Below, piece after piece: positions 18,025 through 25,783 of a stretch of DNA of 64,000 bases (its first letter is position 1; every line of letters starts with the position of its first letter). The translations under genes were made by a program, and so were the position numbers. Under the pieces are notes generated by a model. It saw only the letters and a program-made list of their open reading frames with translations, did not search any database and was not told the DNA's origin. The DNA is from CAYJFD01 sp964369605 (GTDB lineage: Bacteria; Bacteroidota; Bacteroidia; Bacteroidales; UBA932), in contig CAYJFD010000004.1 in the NCBI GenBank assembly GCA_964369605.1, positions 1 to 64,000 of the forward strand, in the 5' to 3' direction.

Positions 18025-18821
18025 TTAATTGCAAATATAGCAGATTTTTCTTTTCTCGGCAAACAATGCAACTGAATATCACCACCTATTTTAAGCCCTA
18101 AAGAGTTAAGTGCTTGAAATGCAGAATCATAAGCTAAGGAAGGTGTATTATTATTATCACTAATGTGGCACAGATATATAGATTTTAACTCAGAATGATA
18201 GGCTTTTTTTAAGGTATCAGCACATTCAGAGTTGCTTAAATGCCCATAACCAGACATTATTCTATTCTTTAAATCTGTCATATAAGGTCCCTTTATTAAC
18301 ATTTCTCTGTCATAATTTGCCTCAATTATCAAATGATTCGCTTTCTTACAATAATCTATCACCTCTTGAGACACTGATCCTATATCAGTTAAAAATACAA
18401 ATTTCTCGCCAAAAAAATCTAAAAAATAGCCTAGTGTTTGTGTTGCATCATGTGGCACTTCAAAAGCAGTAAACTTTATTCCTCGATGTTCCATCACTTG
18501 ATCCTTTAAAATAGATCTTCTACACCCCGTTAAACAGTTTACAGTGCAAGGATGAGTCTCCAGTGCAGTATGAAGCTTTGCTGTCGCAAATACAGGTACT
18601 GAAAGTTTTTTTGCAACTGTTCCTAAGTGTTTGATATGATCCATGTGATCGTGAGTCACTAAGATCGCTGCAATATTTGTTAGTGAGAATTTACTTTGCA
18701 ACGAAATAGCTTTTAGAGTTCTTAACGAGACTCCCATATCTATCAATATTGCGATATCGTTATTGCCTATGTAATAACAATTACCGCTACTCCCGCTCAA
18801 AAAACTCTGAAATACAGTCAT
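18018..18821 (-). CDS. MBL-fold metallohydrolase, YycJ/WalJ type
   Basis: Metallo-beta-lactamase-fold hydrolase. The product begins MTVFQSFLSGSSGNCYYIG, the SGSSGN-YY opening typical of the YycJ/WalJ group. The metal motif is VTHDHMDHIKHL (HxHxDH), with further ligands in DVPHDATQTLGY-like VPHDATQTLGYFL and LIIEANYDREML, and the late His in IYLCHISDNNN. A start at 18821 gives 267 aa; the longer frame from 18899 runs into the upstream HAD gene with unrelated residues. Relatives are linked to DNA repair or cell-wall signalling, but the substrate is not established. It overlaps the HAD gene by 35 bases, indicating translational coupling. Confidence 0.85.
   Translation of the reverse strand: MTVFQSFLSGSSGNCYYIGNNDIAILIDMGVSLRTLKAISLQSKFSLTNIAAILVTHDHMDHIKHLGTVAKKLSVPVFATAKLHTALETHPCTVNCLTGCRRSILKDQVMEHRGIKFTAFEVPHDATQTLGYFLDFFGEKFVFLTDIGSVSQEVIDYCKKANHLIIEANYDREMLIKGPYMTDLKNRIMSGYGHLSNSECADTLKKAYHSELKSIYLCHISDNNNTPSLAYDSAFQALNSLGLKIGGDIQLHCLPRKEKSAIFAINS
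18032..18039 (-). promoter_or_regulatory. -7 promoter element for the tlpA-like - barrel - Omp28 unit
   Basis: Minus-strand TATATTTG, an exact consensus match, 49 bases from the tlpA-like start codon and within the last codons of the upstream gene. Confidence 0.5.
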
Positions 18822-19431
18822 ATAAACTATCTTTTGGGTTATAAAGTATTGTTTTAAATCCAAGACCAGAGGCCATCTCGATGTTAGCTGGAAAGTCATC
18901 TATAAAGAGTGTCTCCTCAGGTTTAATCTTAGCTTTTTTTAGCATTTTGTCGAAAATTGCTCGGTCTGGTTTAGCGTATCCAAGTTCAAAAGAGAGGTAG
19001 CATTTTACAAATAACTCCTCCATTTTATAACCCTTATCTAAAAAAAACTCTCTTGATTTTTCTATACAGATTGGATTAGTATTACTAAGCATATACAAAT
19101 TATAATCATGCTTATAAAAAAGTAGGGTCTCTATTTTATCTTGTGGAATATCGCATAAGTATCTATTCATCGAATAATCTATCTCACTATCAGTGGGACC
19201 TTTAGCTCTTCCATTCTCGATAGTTGTAGAATTAGCTCTTACTATCTGTCGAAACTGCCTTGCATTAATTTCTCCGATGTCAAATTTTTCAAAAAATCCC
19301 ATATTTCTATAAGAACTAAGGAACTTTGCAGCCTCTTTATAACCAATGATTTCATCAAAAGCTCTAATACAGGCGATTCGATTTAATGGTATAATTACTC
19401 CTCCTAAGTCAAATACTATGTTTTTTATCAT
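18787..19431 (-). CDS. HAD-superfamily phosphatase (IA subfamily, YihX-like)
   Basis: Haloacid-dehalogenase-fold hydrolase. Motif I is IVFDLGGVIIP: the first Asp is present, but the usual second Asp is replaced by Gly, as in YihX-type members. Motif II is LYMLSNTNPI, motif III the lysine of ELGYAKPDRAIF, and motif IV is LFIDDFPANI. The family removes phosphate from sugar phosphates or related metabolites. The product is 214 aa, normal. It lies 9 bases after punA, so a nucleoside or sugar-phosphate substrate such as ribose 1-phosphate is possible, but this is only contextual. The C-terminus overlaps the MBL gene. Confidence 0.8.
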   Translation of the reverse strand: MIKNIVFDLGGVIIPLNRIACIRAFDEIIGYKEAAKFLSSYRNMGFFEKFDIGEINARQFRQIVRANSTTIENGRAKGPTDSEIDYSMNRYLCDIPQDKIETLLFYKHDYNLYMLSNTNPICIEKSREFFLDKGYKMEELFVKCYLSFELGYAKPDRAIFDKMLKKAKIKPEETLFIDDFPANIEMASGLGFKTILYNPKDSLYDCISEFFERE

Positions 19432-19440
19432 AAATATTTA

Positions 19441-20265
19441 CTATAAGCGAGTAATAAGTTCGATAAAAATCCTAGACATTCTATCTGCGGCTGCATTAGC
19501 TGCAGCTACTACATCTTCTCCACTATTTTCAAAATCTTCAGCATAGTCATCATGTGCCTCATTTGTTATTACTGATATTCCGAATACTGGAATCGATGAA
19601 TGCCTTGCAACTATTACCTCAGGGATAGTAGACATTCCTATCGCATCTCCTCCTATCATTCTGAAATATTTATACTCACTCGGTGTCTCGTAAGAAGGCC
19701 CCGTACCGGCTAAATATACGCCTTTTTTTAGTTCAATATTAAGATCAGAGGCTACCTCCTGTGCTAACTTTATTAATTTAGGCTCATAAGGTCTTGTCAT
19801 ATCCGGGAAGCGTGGCCCAAATTCATCTAAGTTCTGCCCGATTAGTGGATTAGGTAACTTATTAATATGATCTTTAATTATCATCAAATCTCCTAATTTA
19901 AAGTCAAAGTTTACTCCACCTGCAGCATTCGAAACAAGTAAATATTCTATTCCTAACTTCACCATCACTCTTATCGGAAGAGTGACTTGATCCATAGTAT
20001 AACCCTCATAGTAATGAAATCTACCTTGCATGGCTATTACATATTTTCCTCCTAATTCTCCTGCGATGAAGGCCCCCCTATGTCCCATAGCTGTAGACAG
20101 TGGGAAGTTTGGGACGTCCGAATAATTTATCACTACTGGATCACTTATCATCTCAGCTAACTTTCCTAATCCACTTCCTAAAACAATCCCAACTACAGGC
20201 CTATTTGGAAGTATATTTTTTAGGTAGTTGAATGCTGAATTTATTTTATCTATTTTCTCGCACAT
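19441..20265 (-). CDS. punA: Purine nucleoside phosphorylase
   Basis: Phosphorolysis of purine (deoxy)nucleosides to base plus ribose 1-phosphate, for salvage. The trimeric PNP-II type is recognised by VGIVLGSGLGKLAE (phosphate loop), MGHRGAF, MQGRFHYYEGY, SNAAGGVNFDFKLGDLMIIKDHIN, PSYETPSEYKYFRMIGGDAIGMST and VFGISVITNEA. At 274 aa it is full length. It is the first gene of the unit punA - HAD - MBL, with a -7 element at 20310-20303, divergent from the acyl-CoA synthetase operon. Confidence 0.94.
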   Translation of the reverse strand: MCEKIDKINSAFNYLKNILPNRPVVGIVLGSGLGKLAEMISDPVVINYSDVPNFPLSTAMGHRGAFIAGELGGKYVIAMQGRFHYYEGYTMDQVTLPIRVMVKLGIEYLLVSNAAGGVNFDFKLGDLMIIKDHINKLPNPLIGQNLDEFGPRFPDMTRPYEPKLIKLAQEVASDLNIELKKGVYLAGTGPSYETPSEYKYFRMIGGDAIGMSTIPEVIVARHSSIPVFGISVITNEAHDDYAEDFENSGEDVVAAANAAADRMSRIFIELITRL

Positions 20266-20302
20266 ATTATGTGTTTTTATTTTTTTTCAGAATAATTTTG
20301 CA

Positions 20303-20310
20303 CAAAAGTA
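20303..20310 (-). promoter_or_regulatory. -7 promoter element for punA
   Basis: Minus-strand TACTTTTG, a TAnnTTTG match 37 bases from the punA start codon. Confidence 0.55.
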
Positions 20311-20361
20311 AGAAATATCAAAGATTTTTGAAAATTTATAAAAAAAATGTATCTTTATGAC

Positions 20362-20369
20362 TATATTTG
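20362..20369 (+). promoter_or_regulatory. -7 promoter element for the acyl-CoA synthetase/VOR operon
   Basis: Plus-strand TATATTTG, 35 bases before the ATG at 20405. This is the only strong promoter I see ahead of the six-gene catabolic operon. Confidence 0.6.
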
Positions 20370-20404
20370 CGTCCTAATGAATATATGTAAATATTAAGAG
20401 AAAT

Positions 20405-22459
20405 ATGATAACAAAAGAATTAATTTCACCAAAAAGCGTTGTAGTGGTAGGTGGCTCGGATGATGTCCAAAAGCCTGGAGGAGCTACGCTTAGAAACATA
20501 ATTAATAATGGTTTTAAAGGAGATTTATATGTTGTAAATCCTAAAGCTGAAGAAGTTCAAGGAGTTAAGTCATATAAAGATGTAAACGAACTACCGAGTG
20601 TTGACTGTGCAGTTTTAGCTATCTCAGCTAAATTTTGCGTACAAGCAGTTGAGACCCTATGTAATAAAAAATCGTGTAAGGGTATAATCATTTTATCTGC
20701 TGGATTTCACGAGGATAGCGAAGAAGGAGCTGAACTAGAGCGCCAGATTGTTGAAATCTGTAACTCTACTGGCACAGCACTTATTGGCCCTAACTGTGTA
20801 GGGGTGATGACTCCTGACTTCACTGGAGTGTTTGTTCAACCTATACCAGTACTAACACCTAGTGGAATAGATATTATCACTGGTTCTGGAGCTACAGCTG
20901 TATTTATTCTTGAAATGGCAGTTCAACTAGGTTTACAGTTCAACAGCGTTTACTCTGTTGGAAACTGTGCACAAATCGGAGTTGAAGAAGTACTAGAATA
21001 TATGGATCAAACCTTTGTCCCTACTGATAAGCCAAAGGTGATAATGCTTTATATTGAGAGTATTAACAAACCAGATAAGCTATACAAGCACGCTGCATCC
21101 CTAATAAGAAAAGGAGCTCGCATAGCAGCTATTAAATCAGGATATAGTGAAGCAGGTAGTAGAGCAGCATCTTCTCATACAGGTGCCCTAGCCTCTCCAG
21201 ACAAAGCAGTAGACGCTTTATTCAGAAAAGCTGGAATAATACGTTGTTATGGAAGAACTGAGTTAGTTACTGTTGCAGCAGCTATGACTTACCCAGAATT
21301 AATTGGAAATAAAATAGCGGTTATCACACATGCGGGAGGACCTGCAGTTATGCAAACAGATGTTTTATCATCAAACGGAATAGATATACCTCATATTTCT
21401 GGACCTAAAGCAGATGCTCTATTAGAGAAACTTTATCCAGGATCATCAGTAGCTAACCCTATTGACTTTTTAGCAACAGGTACAGCAGAGCATTTATCCG
21501 CTATCATTGATGCTTGCGAAAACGATTTCGATGTTGATGCTATGACTATTATCTTTGGTAGCCCTGGATTAACAACAGTATACGATGTATATGATCTAAT
21601 ACTTGAAAAAATCAAAACTTGTAAAAAGCCTATATACCCTGTATTCCCATCTATAGTAAATGTTGCTGATGAGATCAGAGTATTCCAAGAAAAAGGTGGA
21701 GTAAGTTTCCCTGATGAAGTAGCGCTAGGTGCAGCTATCGCAAAAATAGCTAATCGTTCAGCAGTACCTACTGATTTAGAATTACCTCCTGTAGATAAAA
21801 TACTTATCAGAAAGATTATAGACGAGAGTGAAAATGGTTATTTAGCACCTGAAAAGGTTCAGCTACTTCTTGATGCAGCTGGAATCTCTCGCGCAAAAGA
21901 GCTTGTTGTCGATAATATTGATGATGTTATCTCTGCTGCTAAAGAGCTTGGCTATCCTCTTGTTATGAAAGTAGTAGGTCCAGTTCATAAGTCTGATGTC
22001 GGGGGTGTTGTTCTTAATGTTAAAGACGATGAGACTGTAGTTAATGAATTCAACAGGATGATGAAAATCAAAGATACTACTGGTATCCTTCTTCAACCTA
22101 TGCTTAGTGGAACTCAAATTTTCGCAGGCGCAAAAAGAGATGAGAAATTCGGACACTTAATTATGGCAGGACTTGGTGGCATATATATTGAGGTATTCAA
22201 TGATATTAACTCTGCTCTATCTCCGGTATCTAAGCTAGAAGCACAAGAGATGATTGACTCTCTTCGTAGCATCAAGCTAATGCAAGGAACAAGGGGACAG
22301 GAAGGTGTAAATATCCCTCTTTTCAATGAGGCTATCAGAAGGGTATCTGCTCTTTGCGAAGTAGCACCAGAGATATTTGAAATGGATATCAACCCTCTAC
22401 TAGGTAATGAAAAGCAAGTTATCGCTGTAGATGCAAGAATTAGAATAGAAAAAGAATAA
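20405..22459 (+). CDS. ADP-forming acyl-CoA synthetase (acetate--CoA ligase family), fused alpha and beta subunits
   Basis: Makes ATP from ADP and phosphate while releasing a carboxylic acid from its CoA ester. The order is a CoA-binding Rossmann domain (from SVVVVGGSDDVQKPGGATLRN), two succinyl-CoA-ligase-like domains with the phospho-His motif SSHTGALASPDKAVDAL, and a C-terminal ATP-grasp domain (about 465-684; PLVMKVVGP.HKSDVGGVVLN, EVFNDINSALSP, EMDINPLL). At 684 aa it is the fused single-chain type. It heads the operon with the 2-oxoisovalerate oxidoreductase genes, so isobutyryl-CoA and related acyl-CoAs are the likely substrates, giving substrate-level ATP from amino-acid breakdown. 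Confidence 0.9.
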   Translation: MITKELISPKSVVVVGGSDDVQKPGGATLRNIINNGFKGDLYVVNPKAEEVQGVKSYKDVNELPSVDCAVLAISAKFCVQAVETLCNKKSCKGIIILSAGFHEDSEEGAELERQIVEICNSTGTALIGPNCVGVMTPDFTGVFVQPIPVLTPSGIDIITGSGATAVFILEMAVQLGLQFNSVYSVGNCAQIGVEEVLEYMDQTFVPTDKPKVIMLYIESINKPDKLYKHAASLIRKGARIAAIKSGYSEAGSRAASSHTGALASPDKAVDALFRKAGIIRCYGRTELVTVAAAMTYPELIGNKIAVITHAGGPAVMQTDVLSSNGIDIPHISGPKADALLEKLYPGSSVANPIDFLATGTAEHLSAIIDACENDFDVDAMTIIFGSPGLTTVYDVYDLILEKIKTCKKPIYPVFPSIVNVADEIRVFQEKGGVSFPDEVALGAAIAKIANRSAVPTDLELPPVDKILIRKIIDESENGYLAPEKVQLLLDAAGISRAKELVVDNIDDVISAAKELGYPLVMKVVGPVHKSDVGGVVLNVKDDETVVNEFNRMMKIKDTTGILLQPMLSGTQIFAGAKRDEKFGHLIMAGLGGIYIEVFNDINSALSPVSKLEAQEMIDSLRSIKLMQGTRGQEGVNIPLFNEAIRRVSALCEVAPEIFEMDINPLLGNEKQVIAVDARIRIEKE

Positions 22460-22460
22460 C

Positions 22461-22598
22461 ATGTTTAAAAAGCTTATAGGATGGTTTAATTCCCAAAGTC
22501 CTAACGTAAAAGGATATTTAATAATAATTGTTATCCTCGTTATAGGAATTATTTTAAGATGGGACTTTATTCTTGATAGCTTTTCAGGCGAAAAATAA
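22461..22598 (+). CDS. 45-aa single-pass membrane peptide, function unknown
   Basis: A short frame starting one base after the acyl-CoA synthetase stop codon and ending 31 bases before the ferredoxin gene. The product begins MFKKLIGWFNSQSPNVKGY, followed by a hydrophobic segment of about 16 residues (LIIIVILVIGIILRW) and a short polar tail ending SGEK. The basic, amphipathic N-terminus next to one membrane span suggests a small inner-membrane protein. Tight packing within an operon and lack of any competing frame support it being translated. I do not recognise the family. A role anchoring the soluble enzymes at the membrane is speculation. Confidence 0.6.
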   Translation: MFKKLIGWFNSQSPNVKGYLIIIVILVIGIILRWDFILDSFSGEK

Positions 22599-22629
22599 AT
22601 TTTTAACATTAATAATAAATAATACAATT

Positions 22630-22851
22630 ATGGCAGTACGCGGAGCAATAGTAGTAGATACTGAAAAATGCAAAGGATGTTCAGTTTGCATTTCAAACTG
22701 TCCTACTAAGACAATAGGCTTGTCTAATGAAGTGAACAGTAAAGGTTATAATTTTGTAATCATGACTGACCCTGAATCTTGTACAGGTTGCACAAACTGT
22801 GCAATAGTATGTCCTGATACAGTAATTACAGTTTATCGTACAAAGATTTAA
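22630..22851 (+). CDS. vorD: 2x[4Fe-4S] ferredoxin-type delta subunit of 2-oxoacid:ferredoxin oxidoreductase
   Basis: This is a 73-aa ferredoxin (MAVRGAIVVDTEKCKGC...). Two cluster motifs are intact: CKGCSVCISNCP and CTGCTNCAIVCP. It passes electrons from the thiamine enzyme to the soluble ferredoxin pool. I use the ATG at 22630; the longer frame begins with TTG at 22573 inside the preceding small gene. It lies 16 bases before vorB, in the canonical four-gene set, though the name VorD rests on position and size. Confidence 0.85.
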   Translation: MAVRGAIVVDTEKCKGCSVCISNCPTKTIGLSNEVNSKGYNFVIMTDPESCTGCTNCAIVCPDTVITVYRTKI

Positions 22852-22867
22852 TAAAAAACAAAGAAAT

Positions 22868-23947
22868 ATGGCAGAAAAAATTCTAATGAAGGGTAATGAG
22901 GCCATCGCATTCGGAGCTATTGACTGTGGATGTGACGGATACTTCGGATACCCTATTACGCCTCAATCGGAAGTGATGGAGACGTTAATGGTTGAAAAAC
23001 CATGGGAAACTACAGGTATGGTAGTACTTCAAGCTGAAAGTGAGACTTCATCTATAAATATGGTATATGGTGGTGCCGCTTGCGGTAAAAAAGTAATGAC
23101 TTCTTCTTCAAGTCCTGGAGTGAGTCTTATGTGTGAGGGTTTAACTTACCTTGCTGGTGCTGAACTACCTTGTGTTATCGTTAACATTATGCGTGGTGGT
23201 CCTGGTCTAGGTACTATCCAACCAAGCCAGGCTGACTATTTTCAGGCAGTTAAAGGTGGTGGACACGGAGACTACAAGATGATTGTACTAGCTCCTGCTT
23301 CAGCGCAAGATATGTATGACTTCGTTGGCGAAGCCTTCGACTTAGCTTTCAAATATCGTAACCCAGCTATGATTCTTGGTGACGGTGTTATCGGTCAGAT
23401 GATGGAAGCAGTTGAAACACACGCTCCTATAGCTAGATGGTCTACTGAGCAAGTTAAGGAACTTACTGACTCATGGGCTACTACAGGTAAAGGTGAGCAC
23501 AGAAAAGGTAACACTATTACTTCTCTTTCTTTAGAGGCTGACGTTCAGGAAAGATTCAACATCAAACTTCAAAAGAAATATGCTGAAATCGAAGAGAACG
23601 AAGTAAGATATTCTACATACAAAGCAGATGATGCTGAGCACCTAATCGTAGCTTACGGTTGTATGTCTCGTATCGCTGAGAACGTTGTAGACATCGCTCG
23701 TGAGAATGGAGTTAAATTAGGACTTCTTCGTCCAATCACTCTTTTCCCTTTCCCTAACAAGCAAATCGACGCTCTAGTTCCACAACTAAAATCTATGATG
23801 TCAGTTGAGCTTAGTGCAGGTCAGATGGTTGAAGATGTTAGACTTGTTGCAAATGGTAGAGTTCCTGTAAGTTTCTACGGTCGCCAAGGTGGTAATATCC
23901 CTTCTCCAGAAGAAGTTTATGAAGCATTTATTAAAACAATCAAATAA
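22868..23947 (+). CDS. vorB: 2-oxoisovalerate (3-methyl-2-oxobutanoate):ferredoxin oxidoreductase, alpha-type subunit VorB
   Basis: Pyrimidine-binding subunit of the multi-subunit ferredoxin-dependent 2-oxoacid oxidoreductase. Diagnostic stretches are GNEAIAFGAIDCGCDGYFGYPITPQSE, VVLQAESETSSINMVYGGAACGKKVMTSSSSPG, GPGLGTIQPSQADYFQAVKGGGHGDY and LGLLRPITLFPFP. With 359 aa it matches VorB length. Together with VorA, VorC and the ferredoxin it oxidatively decarboxylates branched-chain 2-oxoacids to acyl-CoA, reducing ferredoxin. The coding sequence is conspicuously richer in regular codons than its flanks, suggesting high expression, which I judge only by eye. Confidence 0.92.
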   Translation: MAEKILMKGNEAIAFGAIDCGCDGYFGYPITPQSEVMETLMVEKPWETTGMVVLQAESETSSINMVYGGAACGKKVMTSSSSPGVSLMCEGLTYLAGAELPCVIVNIMRGGPGLGTIQPSQADYFQAVKGGGHGDYKMIVLAPASAQDMYDFVGEAFDLAFKYRNPAMILGDGVIGQMMEAVETHAPIARWSTEQVKELTDSWATTGKGEHRKGNTITSLSLEADVQERFNIKLQKKYAEIEENEVRYSTYKADDAEHLIVAYGCMSRIAENVVDIARENGVKLGLLRPITLFPFPNKQIDALVPQLKSMMSVELSAGQMVEDVRLVANGRVPVSFYGRQGGNIPSPEEVYEAFIKTIK

Positions 23948-23956
23948 TCAGGCAAA

Positions 23957-24718
23957 ATGGATATAAAAGATATAATTAAACCTGAAAATAAGGTTTACGG
24001 AAAAACACCTGTACTTACTGATAATGTACTACATTACTGTCCTGGTTGTTCTCATGGTACAGTACATAAATTAATAGCAGAAGTTATAGAGGAAATGAAT
24101 ATTCAAGAAGAGACTATCGGAGTTTCTCCTGTAGGATGTTCTGTATTTGCATATAACTACCTAGATATCGACTGGCAACAAGCTGCTCACGGACGTGCTC
24201 CAGCACTAGCTACAGCTATAAAAAGACTTATGCCAGAGAAATATGTATTTACTTACCAAGGTGACGGAGATATGGCTTCTATCGGTACAGCTGAAATTCT
24301 TCACGCTTGTGCAAGAGGTGAGAATATCGTTGTATTCTTTATCAACAACGCTATCTACGGTATGACTGGAGGTCAAATGGCCCCTACTACTCTTATCGGT
24401 CAGGTAACTTCAACTTCTCCTTATGGTAGAGTTCCTGAGCTTAACGGATATCCTATGAGGATTTCTGAAATGTTAGCTCAGCTTGAGGGTACTTGTTACA
24501 TCACTCGCCAAACAGTTTTAACTCCTGGTGATGTTCGTAAGACTAAGAAAGCGATTCGCAAGGCTTTCGAGAATTCAGCTCAGAAGAAAGGTACATCTCT
24601 TGTTGAGATCGTATGTAACTGTAACTCTGGTTGGAAACTTTCTCCAGTTAATGCTTATGAGTGGTTAAAAGAAAATATGCTTCCTTTCTATCCACTTGGT
24701 GATATTAAAGATAGGTAG
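23957..24718 (+). CDS. vorA: 2-oxoisovalerate:ferredoxin oxidoreductase, thiamine-pyrophosphate subunit VorA
   Basis: TPP-binding subunit. It opens with LHYCPGCSHGTVHKLIAE, the cysteine-containing CPGC motif common to this subunit family, and carries the TPP/Mg motif TYQGDGDMASIGTAEILHACARGENIVVFFINN (GDGD ... N-N). It is 253 aa, the normal size. It starts 9 bases after vorB. The likely substrates are 2-oxoisovalerate, 2-oxoisocaproate and 2-oxo-3-methylvalerate; substrate choice cannot be read with certainty, and indolepyruvate or 2-oxoglutarate relatives are possible. Confidence 0.9.
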   Translation: MDIKDIIKPENKVYGKTPVLTDNVLHYCPGCSHGTVHKLIAEVIEEMNIQEETIGVSPVGCSVFAYNYLDIDWQQAAHGRAPALATAIKRLMPEKYVFTYQGDGDMASIGTAEILHACARGENIVVFFINNAIYGMTGGQMAPTTLIGQVTSTSPYGRVPELNGYPMRISEMLAQLEGTCYITRQTVLTPGDVRKTKKAIRKAFENSAQKKGTSLVEIVCNCNSGWKLSPVNAYEWLKENMLPFYPLGDIKDR

Positions 24719-24742
24719 TAGTAAATAATTAATAGTAAAAAT

Positions 24743-25297
24743 ATGAAAGAAGAAATAATTATAGCAGGTTTTGGTGGACAAGGAGTCCTTTCTATGGGAA
24801 AAATCCTTGCATACTCAGGAATAATGCAAGATAAAGAAGTTACTTGGATGCCATCTTACGGTCCAGAGATGCGTGGTGGTACAGCTAACGTTTCTGTTAT
24901 TCTTAGTGATACGAAGATTAGTTCTCCTATATTAAGTAAGTTTGATTCTGCAATTATACTAAATCAGCAGTCACTTGACAAATTCGAGGAAGCAGTTAAG
25001 CCAGGTGGAGTTTTAATCTATGATCCAAATGGTATTATTCGCCATCCAGAGAGAAAAGATATCAATATCTATAAAATAGCAGCCGTTGAAGGAGCAGCTA
25101 CTTTAGGAAATGCAAAAGCATACAATATGATCGTTTTTGGCTCATACCTAAAAGTTAAGCCTATCGTATCTATGGATAATGTTATCGCAGGTTTAAAGAA
25201 ATCTCTTCCACCTCGTCATCACAAGTTAATCCCTATGAATGAACAAGCTATTTCATTAGGAATGGAATTAATCGAGGTCGTTAACGAAGTTAAGTAA
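24743..25297 (+). CDS. vorC: 2-oxoacid:ferredoxin oxidoreductase, gamma-type subunit VorC
   Basis: Gamma subunit of the same complex, recognised by IIAGFGGQGVLSMGKILAYSG (dinucleotide-like glycine loop) and MPSYGPEMRGGTANVSVILSD. It is 184 aa, as usual for the family. It begins 24 bases after vorA and is followed after 21 bases by a strong terminator hairpin, which marks the end of the catabolic operon. Confidence 0.9.
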   Translation: MKEEIIIAGFGGQGVLSMGKILAYSGIMQDKEVTWMPSYGPEMRGGTANVSVILSDTKISSPILSKFDSAIILNQQSLDKFEEAVKPGGVLIYDPNGIIRHPERKDINIYKIAAVEGAATLGNAKAYNMIVFGSYLKVKPIVSMDNVIAGLKKSLPPRHHKLIPMNEQAISLGMELIEVVNEVK

Positions 25298-25318
25298 TAA
25301 CACAAATATAATCTAACT

Positions 25319-25364
25319 ACGCTGTCTAAAACATAAACTTAATGGATTTAGGCAGCGTTTTTTT
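25319..25364 (+). terminator. Intrinsic terminator after the VOR operon, touching the thioesterase gene
   Basis: ACGCTGTCTAAA (25319-25330) pairs with TTTAGGCAGCGT (25347-25358), with one U-G wobble, followed by a run of T to 25364. The T-run ends three bases before the ATG at 25368, so the hairpin occupies the whole leader of the next gene. Confidence 0.8.
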
Positions 25365-25367
25365 ACC

Positions 25368-25739
25368 ATGAAAGAAGGATTAACCCATACCAGTACTACG
25401 ACCGTAGACAATACAAATGTCGCATCTGCTGTCGCATCAGGCACACTTGAAGTATTTTCAACACCTGCTATGATAGCACTAATGGAAAAAGCAGCATACT
25501 TGGCTGTAGAGAACTCTATTTCCGATGAAGAATCAACTGTTGGAACAGATCTAAATATTAAGCACTTAAAGGCATCACCTATCGGTGAAGCAATATCTGC
25601 TAAAGCAACTTTAGTAAAAATAGAAGGCAGAGCATTAACCTTTGAGGTTGAAGCCCACGATTCAAAAGGGAAAATAGGTGAAGGAATGCATACTAGATAT
25701 ATTGTCAATATCGAAAAGTTCCTCTCAAAGATTCAATAA
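25368..25739 (+). CDS. Hotdog-fold acyl-CoA thioesterase, FlK-like
   Basis: A 123-aa single-domain hotdog protein. GLTHTSTTTVDNTNVASAVASGTLEVFSTPAMIALMEKAAYLAVE matches the opening of the FlK-type (fluoroacetyl-CoA thioesterase-like) family, and VGTDLNIKHLKASPIGEAISAKATLVKIEGRALTFEVEAHD continues it. The family hydrolyses short acyl-CoA esters; the real substrate here is unknown, but location right after the acyl-CoA-forming VOR operon suggests overflow acyl-CoA release. The start codon lies only three bases after a strong terminator U-tract, and I see no -7 motif between, so expression may depend on read-through. Confidence 0.8.
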   Translation: MKEGLTHTSTTTVDNTNVASAVASGTLEVFSTPAMIALMEKAAYLAVENSISDEESTVGTDLNIKHLKASPIGEAISAKATLVKIEGRALTFEVEAHDSKGKIGEGMHTRYIVNIEKFLSKIQ

Positions 25740-25745
25740 CTATAG

Positions 25746-25783
25746 AATAATCCCTTTATGAGAATTACTCTGAAGGGATTATT
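25746..25783. terminator. Bidirectional terminator between thioesterase and MATE genes
   Basis: Perfect 11-bp stem AATAATCCCTT (25746-25756) / AAGGGATTATT (25773-25783) with a 16-base loop. The right arm overlaps the stop codon of the convergent MATE gene. The flanking T and A residues are modest. Confidence 0.7.
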
